The notes under the pieces are model-generated. The model was given only the letters and a program-made list of their open reading frames with translations, was not told the DNA's origin and searched no databases. Below, one piece after another: positions 6,888 to 16,761 of a stretch of 64,000 nt of DNA. The DNA is from Phosphoribacter sp037045055 (GTDB lineage: Bacteria; Actinomycetota; Actinomycetes; Actinomycetales; Dermatophilaceae), in NCBI GenBank assembly GCA_037045055.1, contig JBAOHJ010000001.1, forward strand, positions 186,001-250,000, read 5' to 3'. Position 1 is the first letter of the stretch, and each line of letters starts with the position of its first letter. Made by a program: the position numbers and the translations under genes.

Positions 6888-9041
6888 GTGCCCTCACCCG
6901 CAGCCGAGAGGATCGCCGCGTTGGTCGCCGCCCGCACGCCCGCCCCGGTGGCGGGGGACTACACCGCCCGACACCTGCAGGTCCTCGAGGGCCTGGAGGC
7001 GGTGCGCAAGCGCCCCGGGATGTACGTGGGCTCCACCGACCGGCGGGGCCTCATGCACTGCGTGTGGGAGATCATCGACAACGGCGTCGACGAGGCGCTG
7101 GGCGGTCACGGGGACCGGATCGAGATCGTCCTGGGCGCGGACGGCTCCATCGAGATCCGCGACCGTGGCCGGGGCATCCCCGTCGACGTCGAGCCGCGCA
7201 CCGGCCTCACCGGCGTCGAGGTCGTCTTCACCAAGCTGCACGCGGGGGGGAAGTTCGGCGGCGGCTCGTATGCCGCGTCCGGCGGCCTGCACGGCGTCGG
7301 GGCGTCGGTGGTCAACGCCCTGTCCTCGCGCCTGGACGTCGAGGTCGACCGGGGCGGCAAGACGTACGCGATGAGCTTCCGGCGGGGTGAGCCGGGGGTG
7401 TTCGCCGATCCCCCGGGGCCGCACAGCCCGGCCGCACCGTTCACGGCATACGAGACCGGCAGCGAGCTGCGGGTCGTCGGCAAGGCCCCGCGCGGGGTGA
7501 CCGGGTCGCGGGTGCGGTTCTGGCCGGACCGGCAGATCTTCCTCAAGGACGCCGACGTGGACCTGGCGTCGCTGCACGACCGGGCCCGTCAGACCTCCTT
7601 CCTCGTGCCCGGCCTGGCGCTGGTCGTGCGCGACCAGCGGGGCGAGACCCCTGACGAGCAGACGTTCCGCCACGACGGAGGGCTGACCGAGTTCGTCGAG
7701 TTCCTCGCCCCGGACGAGCCGCTCACCGCGGTGTGGCGGCTGCAGGGGTCGGGGCGCTTCGTCGAGACGGTGCCGGTGCTCGACGAGCGGGGGCAGATGA
7801 CCCCGACGGAGGTCGAGCGTGAGTGCGGGGTGGACATCGCGGTGCGGTGGGGCACCGGATACGACACGAACGTCAGCAGCTTCGTCAACGTCATCGCCAC
7901 GCCCAAGGGGGGCACCCACCTGGCCGGGTTCGACCAGGCCCTGCTCAAGGTGTTCCGTCGACAGCTGGAGCTCAACGCGAGGCGTCTGAAGGTCGGCGGC
8001 GACAAGGTGGACAAGGAGGACGTCCTCGCCGGGTTGACGGCCGTGGTGACCGTCCGGTTGGCCGAGCCGCAGTTCGAGGGCCAGACCAAGGAGGTCCTGG
8101 GCACCTCGGCGGTGCGAGCCGTGGTGGCCCGGGTCGTCGAGCGCGAGCTCACCGCCCGACTGACCTCGGGGCGACGCGAGGACAAGGCCCACGCGGCGCT
8201 GGTGCTCGAGAAGGTCGTCGCCGAGATGAAGACCCGGATCAGCGCTCGGCTGCACAAGGAGACCCAGCGGCGCAAGACCGCGCTGGAGTCCTCCTCGCTG
8301 CCGGCCAAGCTGGCCGACTGCCGCACCCACGACGTGGCACGCTCCGAGCTGTTCATCGTCGAGGGCGACAGCGCCCTGGGCACCGCCAAGCTGGCCCGTT
8401 CGTCGGACTACCAGGCGCTGCTGCCGATCCGCGGGAAGATCCTCAACGTCCAGAAGGCCTCGGTGGCCGACATGCTCAAGAACGCCGAGTGCGCCGCGAT
8501 CATCCAGGTCATCGGCGCCGGCTCGGGGCGCTCCTTCGACCTGTCGGCGGCGCGCTACGGCAAGGTGATCGTCATGAGCGACGCCGACGTCGACGGCGCG
8601 CACATCCGCACCCTGCTGCTCACCCTGTTCTTCAAGTACATGCGCCCCCTCGTGGAGGCCGGCAGGGTGTATGCCGCGATGCCGCCGCTGCACCGGCTGG
8701 AGGTCATCGGGGGGCCGGGCAGGAAGAACGAGTACGTCTACACGTACAACGACGCCCAGCTGCGCTCCACCCGCTCTGCCTTGGAGCGCAAGGGCCGTCG
8801 GGTCAAGGAGCCGCCCCAGCGCTACAAGGGCCTGGGCGAGATGGACGCCGACCAGCTGGCCGACACCACGATGGACCCGCGGCACCGGACCCTCCGGCGG
8901 GTCACCGTGGGCGAGGCGCAGGAGGCCGTCCACGAGGCCGAGCGGGTGTTCGACCTGCTCATGGGCAACGACGTCGCCCCGCGCAAGGACTTCATCGTCG
9001 ACTCCGCCTCGGCTCTGGATCGCCGGCGCATCGACGCCTGA
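6888..9041 (+). CDS. parE: DNA topoisomerase IV / second gyrase subunit B
   Basis: A 717-residue type IIA topoisomerase ATPase subunit. The GHKL ATPase motifs are present (EIIDNGVDEAL, DRGRGIPVDV, GGLHGVGASVVNALS), as are the transducer lysine region and the TOPRIM motifs (FIVEGDSALG and VMSDADVDGAHI), closing with PPQRYKGLGEMDADQL. Many actinobacteria have gyrA/gyrB near oriC and a second pair annotated ParE/ParC; the partner is 8.7 kb downstream on the other strand, so I infer ParE. It relaxes or decatenates DNA using ATP. Start: GTG at 6888 was kept, but a TTG at 6921 has the better ribosome site (GAGAGG, 9 nt) and would remove eleven non-conserved residues. Confidence 0.9.
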   Translation: MPSPAAERIAALVAARTPAPVAGDYTARHLQVLEGLEAVRKRPGMYVGSTDRRGLMHCVWEIIDNGVDEALGGHGDRIEIVLGADGSIEIRDRGRGIPVDVEPRTGLTGVEVVFTKLHAGGKFGGGSYAASGGLHGVGASVVNALSSRLDVEVDRGGKTYAMSFRRGEPGVFADPPGPHSPAAPFTAYETGSELRVVGKAPRGVTGSRVRFWPDRQIFLKDADVDLASLHDRARQTSFLVPGLALVVRDQRGETPDEQTFRHDGGLTEFVEFLAPDEPLTAVWRLQGSGRFVETVPVLDERGQMTPTEVERECGVDIAVRWGTGYDTNVSSFVNVIATPKGGTHLAGFDQALLKVFRRQLELNARRLKVGGDKVDKEDVLAGLTAVVTVRLAEPQFEGQTKEVLGTSAVRAVVARVVERELTARLTSGRREDKAHAALVLEKVVAEMKTRISARLHKETQRRKTALESSSLPAKLADCRTHDVARSELFIVEGDSALGTAKLARSSDYQALLPIRGKILNVQKASVADMLKNAECAAIIQVIGAGSGRSFDLSAARYGKVIVMSDADVDGAHIRTLLLTLFFKYMRPLVEAGRVYAAMPPLHRLEVIGGPGRKNEYVYTYNDAQLRSTRSALERKGRRVKEPPQRYKGLGEMDADQLADTTMDPRHRTLRRVTVGEAQEAVHEAERVFDLLMGNDVAPRKDFIVDSASALDRRRIDA

Positions 9042-9122
9042 GCCGGCCCACCACCCCCGTCGTCGACCCCGTGGTTGCGCTGCACCGGCTCGGCGCACGG
9101 TTGCCACCTCGAGGCGAGGATC

Positions 9123-9803
9123 TCAGGCTCCCCGAGCCACGCCGTCGAGGAGTCGGGCGAGCTCGCCCGGCGCCGACACCATCGGCCAGTGGCCCGCATC
9201 GATGTCGACGTAACCGACCTGCGCGGTCGCGGCCAGCTCGGGCACCTCGCCCTGCGCCACCCAGGCCCGCGCCTGCTCGGGGGAGAACTCCGGGCACACC
9301 ACGACGACCGGCACGTCGAACCGCGCCGGATCGCCGAGCCGCACGACCGCGCAGGCCACCCCCTCGGGCACCGGGTGCGCGGCCGCGGCGATGCGCCGTC
9401 TGGTCGCGTCGTCCAGGTCGGCGCAGTCCGGGCCCTCGAACGGCTCCCAGCCGGGGAACGGCATACGGCCGTCGACGACGGGGAAGAACGGCGCGTATGC
9501 CGCGCCGTCCGAGCGCGGGAAGCCCCCGACCATGACCACCCGGGCCACCGCTGTCGGGCGCCGGTCGGCGCAGATCCACACCAGGGCGCTGGCCGCCGAA
9601 TGCCCGACGAGCACGGGGCCAGTGGCGGCGTCGACGGCGGCCAGCACCGCGTCGACCTGGTCGTCCAACGTGGCGTCGACCTCGTCGTCGGCGCCGGGAA
9701 GCCTGACGGCGACGGGCCGGTGGCCCAGCCGGGCGAGCTCGGTGGCCACCTCGGCCCAGACGGACGAGTCGAGCCACAGACCGGCGACCAGCACGACGTC
9801 CAT
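9123..9803 (-). CDS. Alpha/beta-hydrolase
   Basis: A 226-residue alpha/beta-hydrolase: starts MDVVLVAGLWLDSSVW, has the nucleophile elbow VGHSAAS (Ser as nucleophile) and a C-terminal IDAGHWPM that supplies the catalytic histidine. The lid region contains FPVVDGRMPFPGWEPFEG. No signal peptide is seen, so it should be cytosolic. ATG at 9803 was preferred over one 33 bp upstream because a TACGGT -10 ends 6 nt before it, giving a leaderless mRNA. It is convergent with parE and followed by lacI on the same strand. The substrate is unknown; a role in the sugar island is possible only by position. Confidence 0.8.
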   Translation of the reverse strand: MDVVLVAGLWLDSSVWAEVATELARLGHRPVAVRLPGADDEVDATLDDQVDAVLAAVDAATGPVLVGHSAASALVWICADRRPTAVARVVMVGGFPRSDGAAYAPFFPVVDGRMPFPGWEPFEGPDCADLDDATRRRIAAAAHPVPEGVACAVVRLGDPARFDVPVVVVCPEFSPEQARAWVAQGEVPELAATAQVGYVDIDAGHWPMVSAPGELARLLDGVARGA

Positions 9804-9809
9804 GGCTCG

Positions 9810-9815
9810 ACCGTA
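9810..9815 (-). promoter_or_regulatory. -10 element, probable leaderless start of the alpha/beta-hydrolase gene
   Basis: TACGGT on the minus strand, followed by 6 nt and then the ATG at 9803. This spacing puts the transcription start at or next to the initiation codon. Confidence 0.5.
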
Positions 9816-9851
9816 GCCGCTGGGGCCGACACTCACGCGCCCGTGCGTGGC

Positions 9852-10871
9852 TCAGGCGCTGGGGGGCGCGGTGCTCGCGCGCACCACCAGCTCGCACGGG
9901 AACAGGTGGTCGTGGTCCTGCCGCCGGGGGATCACGGCGAGCTCGCCGAGCAGCGTCCGGGCCGCGGCGGTCCCCTGGGCGGCCACGTCCTGGCGGACGG
10001 TGGTCAGCCGGAACGGGACGGCGAGGTCGTGGTCGTCGATCCCGACGATGGACAGGTCGGCCGGCACCCGCAGCCCCAGCTCGAGGGCGGCCCCATACGC
10101 CCCGAGGGCCATCTCGTCCGAGGCGGCGAGGATGGCCGAGGGGCGGTCCTTGGCCTGCAGCAGCGAGCGGACCAGGGCATAGGCGTCTGCCGCGCTCCAG
10201 TCGCACTTGCGCACCCAGTCCTCGCGCACCGGGGTCCCGCGGGCGGCCATGGCCTGGCGGAATCCGGCGACCCGGTCGTTGGGCGTCTTGCGGTGGGCGG
10301 TGGTCGCCCGGGCCGCGCCGACGAAGCAGATCCGGGTGTGTCCGAGGTCGAGCAGGTGGTCGGTCACGAGCCGGCTGGACTCGACGTCGTCGATGCCGAC
10401 CCAGGGCGCGTCGGCGAACCGGTTGCCGATGGTGACCACCGGCAGGCGCAGCCGTTCGACGAGCTCGCGCTCCTCGCCCCGCAGGTCGACGTTGATGAGG
10501 ACCAGCCCGTCGACCCTCTTGAACATCAGGCTCTGGGTCAGCGACAGGCGCTCGTCCGGGGAGGCCGGCTGCTCCAGGTCCATGAGCAGCATGTGGTGAT
10601 GGTGATCGCGCAACGCCTTGTCGATGGCGCTGATCGTGCTGGTGAAGAACCATCGGCCGACGAACGGCGTGACCACCCCGACCAGTCGGGTGCGGCCGGA
10701 TGCCAGGCCCGACGCGGTCGGGCTGGCGATGTAGTTGAGCCGCTCGGCGGCGGCTCGGACCCGCTCGCGGGTGTCCGGGTGCACCTTGTCCAAACCCCGC
10801 AAGGCCCTCGACACGGTCGCCGCCGACACCCCCGCCGCGGCGGCGACGTCGTCGATGGTGGGCTGGTTCAT
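9852..10871 (-). CDS. LacI-family transcriptional regulator
   Basis: A 339-residue LacI/GalR protein. The N-terminal helix-turn-helix and hinge are clear (TIDDVAAAAGVSAATVSRALRG, then VRAAAERLNYIAS), followed by a periplasmic-binding-protein-like sugar domain (SIVGIDDHDLAVPFRLTTVRQD). The ATG at 10871 has AAGGAG 8 nt upstream. It lies 118 bp downstream of the alpha-galactosidase gene on the same strand. I infer that it represses the alpha-galactoside operon by binding the TGGAAGCGCTTACA operator at 16762-16775, with a galactoside or derived sugar as inducer; the pairing is by position and operator type only. Confidence 0.92.
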   Translation of the reverse strand: MNQPTIDDVAAAAGVSAATVSRALRGLDKVHPDTRERVRAAAERLNYIASPTASGLASGRTRLVGVVTPFVGRWFFTSTISAIDKALRDHHHHMLLMDLEQPASPDERLSLTQSLMFKRVDGLVLINVDLRGEERELVERLRLPVVTIGNRFADAPWVGIDDVESSRLVTDHLLDLGHTRICFVGAARATTAHRKTPNDRVAGFRQAMAARGTPVREDWVRKCDWSAADAYALVRSLLQAKDRPSAILAASDEMALGAYGAALELGLRVPADLSIVGIDDHDLAVPFRLTTVRQDVAAQGTAAARTLLGELAVIPRRQDHDHLFPCELVVRASTAPPSA

Positions 10872-10989
10872 CGCTCGGCTCCTTCGCCGCAGGCGGGAGT
10901 GCCGCTGGGAGATGGGGCACCAGGGCCATGATCGCTCACCTCGGCCCCAAACGTGACACCACCGGCCCGCCCGTGCCGTCCGTCCCCGC

Positions 10990-13167
10990 TCACCTGGCCC
11001 CCTGCGCCCGCACGACCAGCAGCAGGGCCTGTTCGGGGCGCAGGATGGGCGGGGCCACACCGACGAGGGCCAGGGCTCGGCCGGTGGCGGTCAGACCCTC
11101 GGCCAGCCACGGGGGCGGTGCCACCTGCTGGGTGTCGGGACCGCCGGCCAGGGGCATGGCGGTGACCCGGTAGGCCCGATCCGGGTCCAGGCCGGTGAGC
11201 CGCAACGGGGCCGGCACCTGCGCGTCGCTGGCGCTCGTCTGCACGAGGGCGAACACCGCCTCCGACCGGTCCCGCGCCACCACGCCGTGCAGCACGGCGC
11301 TCGGGTCGGGGTGATCCACGCGGTGGACCCGCCCGCCGTGCAGCAGGGCTCGCCACTCGCGGTAGGTGGCGACCACCCCGGCCAGCTCGGCGAACTCGTC
11401 GGGGGTCATCGAGGTCAGGTCCCACTCGATGCCCAGGTGCCCGAACACGGCGGCGGCGGCGCGCAGGCTCAGGTCGTGCCGCCGGCCGGTGGTGTGCGAC
11501 CGCGCCGCCCCGATATGCGCCCCGACCAGCTCGGGTGGCACCAGCAGGCCGGTCCACAGCTGGATGCCCACGCGCTCCAGCGGGTCGAGGCAGTCGCTGG
11601 CCCAGACCCGGTCGGTGCGGGCCAGGATGCCCAGGTCGACCCGTCCGCCGCCCGAGGCGCACGACTCGATCTGCACCCTCGGGAAGGCCGCCCGCAGCCG
11701 GTCGAGGACGTCGTACGCGCCGAGCGTCGTGGCCCGCACCCCCGGGCGCCCGTCGTAGCCGGCGGCGTCGAGCAGGTCGCGGTTGTGGTCCCACTTGAGG
11801 AACCCGATGTCGTATGCCGCGAGCAGGTCGCCCAGCCGCCGGACCAGGTGGTCGCGGACCTCGGGACGGCCCAGGTCCAGGGCCAGCTGGTGACGCCAGG
11901 TCGGGGGCTCGCGCCCGGGAACGCCCAACACCCAGTCGGGATGCGCCCGGTAGAGGTCCGAGTCGGGGTTGACCATCTCCGGCTCGACCCACAACCCGAA
12001 CTGCATGCCCAGGGCGCGGACGTGCTCGACGAGCGGGGCCAGCCCGTGCGGCCAGACCTGCCCGGACACCACCCAGTCGCCGAGCCCAGCCGTGTCGTCG
12101 CGCCGGGCGCCGAACCACCCGTCGTCCAGGACGAAGCGCTCCACGCCGAGCTGCGCCGCCCGGTCGGCCAGCTCGCGCAGGCGGTCGGCTCGGTGGTCGA
12201 AGTACACCGCCTCCCACGTGTTGAAGGTCACCGGCCGAGGCCCCTGGGGATGTCCTGGCCGGGCGCGCACGTGCCCGTGCCAGGCGTCCGAGAGCCCGTT
12301 GAGACCCGCCGTGGACATCGCCGCCAGGACGGTCGGCGCGGCATACTCCTCGGTCGGTGCGAGGACGACCTCGCCGGGCCCGAGCAGCTCGCCGGCGCCG
12401 ATCTGGGACCGGCCCATGGGCCCGCGCTCGGCCCACAACACCGAGTCTGCCGACCAGGCCAGGTGGACGGCGTAGACCTCGCCGTGCTCGAAGCCGAAGC
12501 CCGGCGTGCCCACGGCCAGCAGCAGCGGGGCGTCGTGGCCGGTGCGACCGTGGCGGCCCTCCCGACACCAGGCGCCCAGGGGCAGCGGGTGACGTTGCGG
12601 GGTGCGCTCGCGCGACCAGCGGCCGGTGAGGTCGAGGATCTCGCGGGCCGTGTCGGGCAGCGGCAGCACGGCGGCCAGTCGGTCCAGCCGGTAGACGTCG
12701 GGGCCGAGGTTGGTCACCCGCTGGTCGATCGCCAGGACGCCGTGTTCGTCGAGGGTCAGGGCGAGGTCCAGGACCAGCCCGGCCGACGCGTCGGCCAGGC
12801 GCAGCTGCACGCGGTCGGGGTCGCGGTCGCGGCGGGGCGGGCGGCTCGGGCGCAGATCCGGCGACCACCCGGTGCCGTCCGGTCGGGCGCCGACCAGCGC
12901 CGGGCGCATCGGCCACCCGTCCACGGGCATGGGCAGCAGCGGCCGCGGCCGGGGCGTGTCGGGGGCGCTGTGCGCGACGGCGGGCACCAGCCCGAGGGCC
13001 ACCGCCTCCAGGTCCGCGCCCGGCCCCAGGTCCGGCCCCCAGTACAGCACCTGGGGTCGGTGACCGCGCAGGTCCAGCGCCAGGCTGACCCCGCCGCCGC
13101 GCAGGTGCGGCAAGCCCGACGGGGTGGCCGGTGTGCCCCCGGCCACCCCGCTCGCGGACGCCGGCAT
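10990..13167 (-). CDS. Alpha-galactosidase, GH36 family
   Basis: A 725-residue enzyme with the GH36 layout: N-terminal beta-sandwich, then a TIM barrel from about residue 310 (RPVTFNTWEAVYFDHR, FVLDDGWFGARRDD, FGLWVEPEMVNPDSDLY). The nucleophile is D460 in FLKWDHNRD; the acid/base is D525 or D528 in WASDCLDPLE. It removes terminal alpha-1,6-galactosyl units from oligosaccharides such as melibiose and raffinose. No signal peptide is present, so it acts on sugar imported by the adjacent ABC system. Its ATG overlaps the stop of the upstream permease gene by one base (TGATG), so the two are translationally coupled. Confidence 0.93.
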   Translation of the reverse strand: MPASASGVAGGTPATPSGLPHLRGGGVSLALDLRGHRPQVLYWGPDLGPGADLEAVALGLVPAVAHSAPDTPRPRPLLPMPVDGWPMRPALVGARPDGTGWSPDLRPSRPPRRDRDPDRVQLRLADASAGLVLDLALTLDEHGVLAIDQRVTNLGPDVYRLDRLAAVLPLPDTAREILDLTGRWSRERTPQRHPLPLGAWCREGRHGRTGHDAPLLLAVGTPGFGFEHGEVYAVHLAWSADSVLWAERGPMGRSQIGAGELLGPGEVVLAPTEEYAAPTVLAAMSTAGLNGLSDAWHGHVRARPGHPQGPRPVTFNTWEAVYFDHRADRLRELADRAAQLGVERFVLDDGWFGARRDDTAGLGDWVVSGQVWPHGLAPLVEHVRALGMQFGLWVEPEMVNPDSDLYRAHPDWVLGVPGREPPTWRHQLALDLGRPEVRDHLVRRLGDLLAAYDIGFLKWDHNRDLLDAAGYDGRPGVRATTLGAYDVLDRLRAAFPRVQIESCASGGGRVDLGILARTDRVWASDCLDPLERVGIQLWTGLLVPPELVGAHIGAARSHTTGRRHDLSLRAAAAVFGHLGIEWDLTSMTPDEFAELAGVVATYREWRALLHGGRVHRVDHPDPSAVLHGVVARDRSEAVFALVQTSASDAQVPAPLRLTGLDPDRAYRVTAMPLAGGPDTQQVAPPPWLAEGLTATGRALALVGVAPPILRPEQALLLVVRAQGAR

Positions 13168-14030
13168 CAGCCCTTGACGGCTCCGGCGGTCATGCCCCGG
13201 ATGAGGAAGCGTTGCAGACCGAAGAACACGATCATCGGCAGGACCATGGAGATGAAGGCCCCCGCGGTGAGCAGCTCCTGGCCTTGCCCCTGCGTCCCGA
13301 GCAGCTGTTGCAGCTTGACGATGACGGTGCCGTTGTCGTTGCGCAGGAACGTCTTGGCGATGAGCAGGTCGTTCCACACCCAGAGGAACTGCAGCGTGGC
13401 GAAGGCCGCCATCGCGGGGACGGCCATCGGCGCGACGAGCTTCCAGAAGATCTGGTAATGGCTGCAGCCGTCGATCTTGGCCGACTCGACGATGCTCACC
13501 GGCAAGGTCGCCATGTAGTTGCGCAGCGTGTAGATCGCCAGCGGCATGCCGAACCCGGTGTGCAACAGCCACACCGCGATGTACTGCCCGGAGATGCCGG
13601 CACCGCGCGGCCCGAGCAGGTCCAGCAGCGGCTGGAAGGCCACCTGGATCGGCACGACCATGACCGCGACGATCGCGATGAACAGCGCGTCCTTGCCGCG
13701 GAAGTCCATGAACGTGAACGCGTATGCCGCGAAGGCGGCGAACATGATCGGGATGATCGTCGCCGGGATCGCCACGACGATGGCATTGATGAAGGCCGAG
13801 CCCATGTCCTGGTTCTCGAACACCCGGCGGTAGTTGTCGGTGGTCCATCCGGTGCCGAAGGGGTTGAACAGCGCGGTCCACCACCCCGACCCCGCCGCGT
13901 CCTCGCGGGTGCGGAACGAGGTCACCAGCAGCCCGAGGGTGGGGACCGACCAGAGCAACGCCAGGACGGTCATCGTGACGATCGAGAACAGGCTGCGCGG
14001 CCGCCCGTCCTTCATCAACCTGACGCTCAT
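13167..14030 (-). CDS. Sugar ABC transporter permease, MalG/AglG type
   Basis: A 287-residue inner-membrane permease with six predicted helices and the EAA loop ESAKIDGCSHYQIFWKLVAPMAVPA that contacts the ATPase. The C-terminus FLIRGMTAGAVKG is typical of MalG-like subunits. The ATG at 14030 overlaps the preceding stop (ATGA) and has GGAGG 7 nt upstream. It pairs with the MalF-like permease directly upstream. No ATPase gene is in the operon; in actinobacteria such importers usually share an MsiK-type ATPase encoded elsewhere. Confidence 0.93.
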   Translation of the reverse strand: MSVRLMKDGRPRSLFSIVTMTVLALLWSVPTLGLLVTSFRTREDAAGSGWWTALFNPFGTGWTTDNYRRVFENQDMGSAFINAIVVAIPATIIPIMFAAFAAYAFTFMDFRGKDALFIAIVAVMVVPIQVAFQPLLDLLGPRGAGISGQYIAVWLLHTGFGMPLAIYTLRNYMATLPVSIVESAKIDGCSHYQIFWKLVAPMAVPAMAAFATLQFLWVWNDLLIAKTFLRNDNGTVIVKLQQLLGTQGQGQELLTAGAFISMVLPMIVFFGLQRFLIRGMTAGAVKG

Positions 14031-15184
14031 CGGTTCGCCTCCGCCGCCCGGAACTGTCGGACCTGGTAGATCAGCACGGGCAGGATCGCCACGAGCAGGA
14101 CCACGACGATGGCCGACGCGATGCCGGCCTCGCTGTCGGCGAACATCTTGTTGTAGAAGAGGTTCGCGATGACGTTCGTCTTGTAGTTGCCGTTGGTGAG
14201 CACGTAGACGATGTCGAACACCTTGAGCACGGTGATGAGCACGGTGATGTAGACGGTGATGATCGTGCCCTTGATCTGGGGGATGACCACCTTGGTGAAG
14301 ATCTGGAACTCGCTGGCCCCGTCGATGCGGGCGGCCTCGAGGGTGTCGTCGGGCACGCCCTTGATCGCCGAGGACAGCAGCACCATGGAAAAGCCCACCT
14401 GCAGCCAGACCAGGATGACCATGAGCAGGACCGAGTTCACCCGGGCGGTGGCCACCTGCAGCCAGGTCTGCGGGTCGCCGCCGACCGCGGTGAGCAGGGC
14501 GTTGAGCAGCCCGGTCTGCGAGCGGTTCTTGTCCTGGTACTCGTACACCAGGCCCCAGATCGCCGAGGCTCCGACGAACGAGATCGCCATGGGCAGGAAG
14601 ATCGCGCTCTTGACGGTCTTCTCCCCCCGGGCCGAGAGCTTGTCGGCGAGCACGGCGACGACGACACCCAGGGCCACGGTGAGGGCCGGGACGATGACCA
14701 ACCAGAGGATGTTGTTGAAGATGGAGTCCAGGAACGTGCCGTCGGTGAAGATCGAGCGGTAGTTGTCCAGGCCCACCCACGCGGTGCTGTCCCGGTTGGC
14801 GAACGAGTAGACCACCGTCTGGATCGTCGGGTAGAGCAGCATGAGCCCGATGAGCGCGAACCCGGGCAGCAGGAACGCGTAGGGGATGACCCCCTGGGAC
14901 AGCCGCCGGGGGAGTCCCTCGACGAAGGCGTTGAGGAAGTAGAAGAAGGCCATGGCCCCGCCCACGCCGGCCGCGAGGGCGAGCACGCCGATGACGATCT
15001 TGTTGTTGAGGAACCACCCCGGGTAGTAGGCGAAGGCCAGGAACAGGTTCGCCATCGCCCAGATGACCACCGCCATCCCGAGCACTCCGGTGAGGACCTT
15101 GACGAGGTTGAGCCGCCCGTCGTCGGGGCGCCTGCCGGCCGGCACCGGAGCGGGCCGGGCGACCTCGATCGCGTCGGCGGTCAT
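14027..15184 (-). CDS. Sugar ABC transporter permease, MalF/AglF type
   Basis: A 385-residue permease. The core (from about residue 100) has the EAA loop LEAARIDGASEFQIFTKVVIPQIKG and a C-terminal segment YVLTNGNYKTNVIANLFYNKMF seen in AglF/ThuF alpha-glucoside permeases. About 90 extra N-terminal residues add two or three hydrophobic helices (VLTGVLGMAVVIWAMANLFL and IVIGVLALAAGVGGAMAFFY), which is longer than a standard MalF-like permease of this subgroup. ATG at 15184 was chosen because it overlaps the stop of the binding-protein gene by four bases; an ATG 12 bp earlier is possible. Confidence 0.92.
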   Translation of the reverse strand: MTADAIEVARPAPVPAGRRPDDGRLNLVKVLTGVLGMAVVIWAMANLFLAFAYYPGWFLNNKIVIGVLALAAGVGGAMAFFYFLNAFVEGLPRRLSQGVIPYAFLLPGFALIGLMLLYPTIQTVVYSFANRDSTAWVGLDNYRSIFTDGTFLDSIFNNILWLVIVPALTVALGVVVAVLADKLSARGEKTVKSAIFLPMAISFVGASAIWGLVYEYQDKNRSQTGLLNALLTAVGGDPQTWLQVATARVNSVLLMVILVWLQVGFSMVLLSSAIKGVPDDTLEAARIDGASEFQIFTKVVIPQIKGTIITVYITVLITVLKVFDIVYVLTNGNYKTNVIANLFYNKMFADSEAGIASAIVVVLLVAILPVLIYQVRQFRAAEANR

Positions 15185-16539
15185 GACTTGGGCCACCCCG
15201 ACTCGATCTGGTCACACACCTGTTGACTGGTCTTTGTCCCGTTCACCCACTCGACCATGCCGGTCCAGAAGCTGCCCGAGCCGACCGCCTTGGGCATGAC
15301 GTCGGAGCCGTCGAAGCGGAACACGTCGGCGGTGTAGGCCATCTTGGCGATGGTCCGAGTGGTCTCGTCCGGGTAGTTGGCCTGGTCGAAGGTCTTGTGC
15401 GGCGAGAGCCAGCCGCCGTCCTTGGCCCACTGACCGCCGAACTTGTCCGACGCGAGGAACTTCATGACCTCCTGGGCGTCCGGGTCGTTGCCGTTGAACA
15501 ACGCGGCCAGGTCGCCGCCGCCGAGGATCGGCTGGCCCTTGAACCCGCCCTCGTACTTCGGGAAGACGAAGATGCCCACGCGCTTGTCCAGTGCGGCCTT
15601 GATGTCGGTGGGGAAGAAGGTGATGGCGAAGTTGCCCTGGCGCTCGAGCATGCAGCTGGGCGGGGTGGCGAAGGCCGGCAGCATGGACTTGGCGAAGGCG
15701 GTGCTGAGGATCGCCCGGGCCCCGCCGAAGACGTTGCCGTCGGTCTTGATGAGCTTGCCGACCTCGTCGAACGCCTTGACGATGCGCGGGTCGTTGAACG
15801 GGATCTGGTGGTAGATCCACTGGTCGTAGACCTCGGGGCCGTAGAGGCGCAGGACGTACTCCTCGATCCAGTCGGTGCCGACCCACCCGGTGGCCTGTGC
15901 CGACTCCCACCCCATGCACCACGGGGCGGTCCCGCCGGCCTTGATCTGGTCGGTGATCCCGGCGAGCTCCTGCAGCGTGGCGGGGTTCTTGCTGTAGCCG
16001 GCGGCGCCGTAGACGGCCTGGTTGTACCAGACGATGCTCTTGACGGCCATGCGCATCGGCGCGGCATACACCCGGCCCTTGTAGTTGACCGAGTCGAGGA
16101 ACCCCGGCACGAGCGTGCTCTTGAGCGCGTCGTAGTCGAGGTAGGTGTCGATCGGCTGGACCTTGCCCTGCGCGGCGAACTCCATGATGCCGCCGGGCTG
16201 CGGGAACAGGCCGATGTCCGGGGAGTCGCCGGCCTTGACCTTGGACTTGATCGTCGTGGTGAAGTCCTGGTCGGAGACGTACTGGATCTTGATGCCGGTG
16301 CGCTGGGTGAAGTCGGCGAGCGAGGCGTTGAAGGACTTCTCCTCGTCGCCGCCGAACGCCCCCATGACCGTGACGACCTTGTCGCCGTCGGTCTGACCGT
16401 TGTCGACGTAACCGCCGAGCCCGGCAGCACCACCACCGCCACCGGTCGGGTTGGGGTTCTGCAGGCAGGCGCTCACCGCGACGGCGATGGTCGCGCCGAC
16501 GGCGACCGCCCTCCCTGCGCGCCGGACGTATGACGTCAT
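15181..16539 (-). CDS. Sugar ABC transporter substrate-binding lipoprotein
   Basis: A 452-residue extracellular solute-binding protein (family 1). The N-terminus has an Arg-containing leader, a hydrophobic stretch and the lipobox VSAC with C25 as the lipidated residue, so it is anchored to the outer face of the membrane. The mature part resembles AglE-like alpha-glucoside binders (VMGAFGGDEEKSFNASLADF, GDSPDIGLFPQPGG, PMRMAVKSIVWYN). It is first in an operon with the two permeases and the GH36 alpha-galactosidase, so an alpha-galactoside ligand is likely by context. The ATG has AAGGAG 6-7 nt upstream. The LacI operator lies about 220 bp before it. Confidence 0.93.
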   Translation of the reverse strand: MTSYVRRAGRAVAVGATIAVAVSACLQNPNPTGGGGGAAGLGGYVDNGQTDGDKVVTVMGAFGGDEEKSFNASLADFTQRTGIKIQYVSDQDFTTTIKSKVKAGDSPDIGLFPQPGGIMEFAAQGKVQPIDTYLDYDALKSTLVPGFLDSVNYKGRVYAAPMRMAVKSIVWYNQAVYGAAGYSKNPATLQELAGITDQIKAGGTAPWCMGWESAQATGWVGTDWIEEYVLRLYGPEVYDQWIYHQIPFNDPRIVKAFDEVGKLIKTDGNVFGGARAILSTAFAKSMLPAFATPPSCMLERQGNFAITFFPTDIKAALDKRVGIFVFPKYEGGFKGQPILGGGDLAALFNGNDPDAQEVMKFLASDKFGGQWAKDGGWLSPHKTFDQANYPDETTRTIAKMAYTADVFRFDGSDVMPKAVGSGSFWTGMVEWVNGTKTSQQVCDQIESGWPKS

Positions 16540-16761
16540 TGCCACTCCTTCGGACGGACTTGCTCGGCGCGAGTCGGGTCTGCGCGTCCGGCCACCGCTG
16601 CCCCTGGGACGTCGGCTGCGCGAAGCGCCAGGGCTCGCGGGTCCTCGTGCACTGGCATCCACTCCGCGTGGAATCGCACCAACATAGGGCGCGGACGCCC
16701 TCGCGGACAACGGCGCGCACCCGTGTCGCGCCCACCGTCTCGTCGCTTTGCGGAATCGTTA

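Noticed and set aside
6894..9107. Long open frame antisense to parE
   Set aside because: Composition is the mirror of parE codons with no family motif; parE itself is unambiguous.
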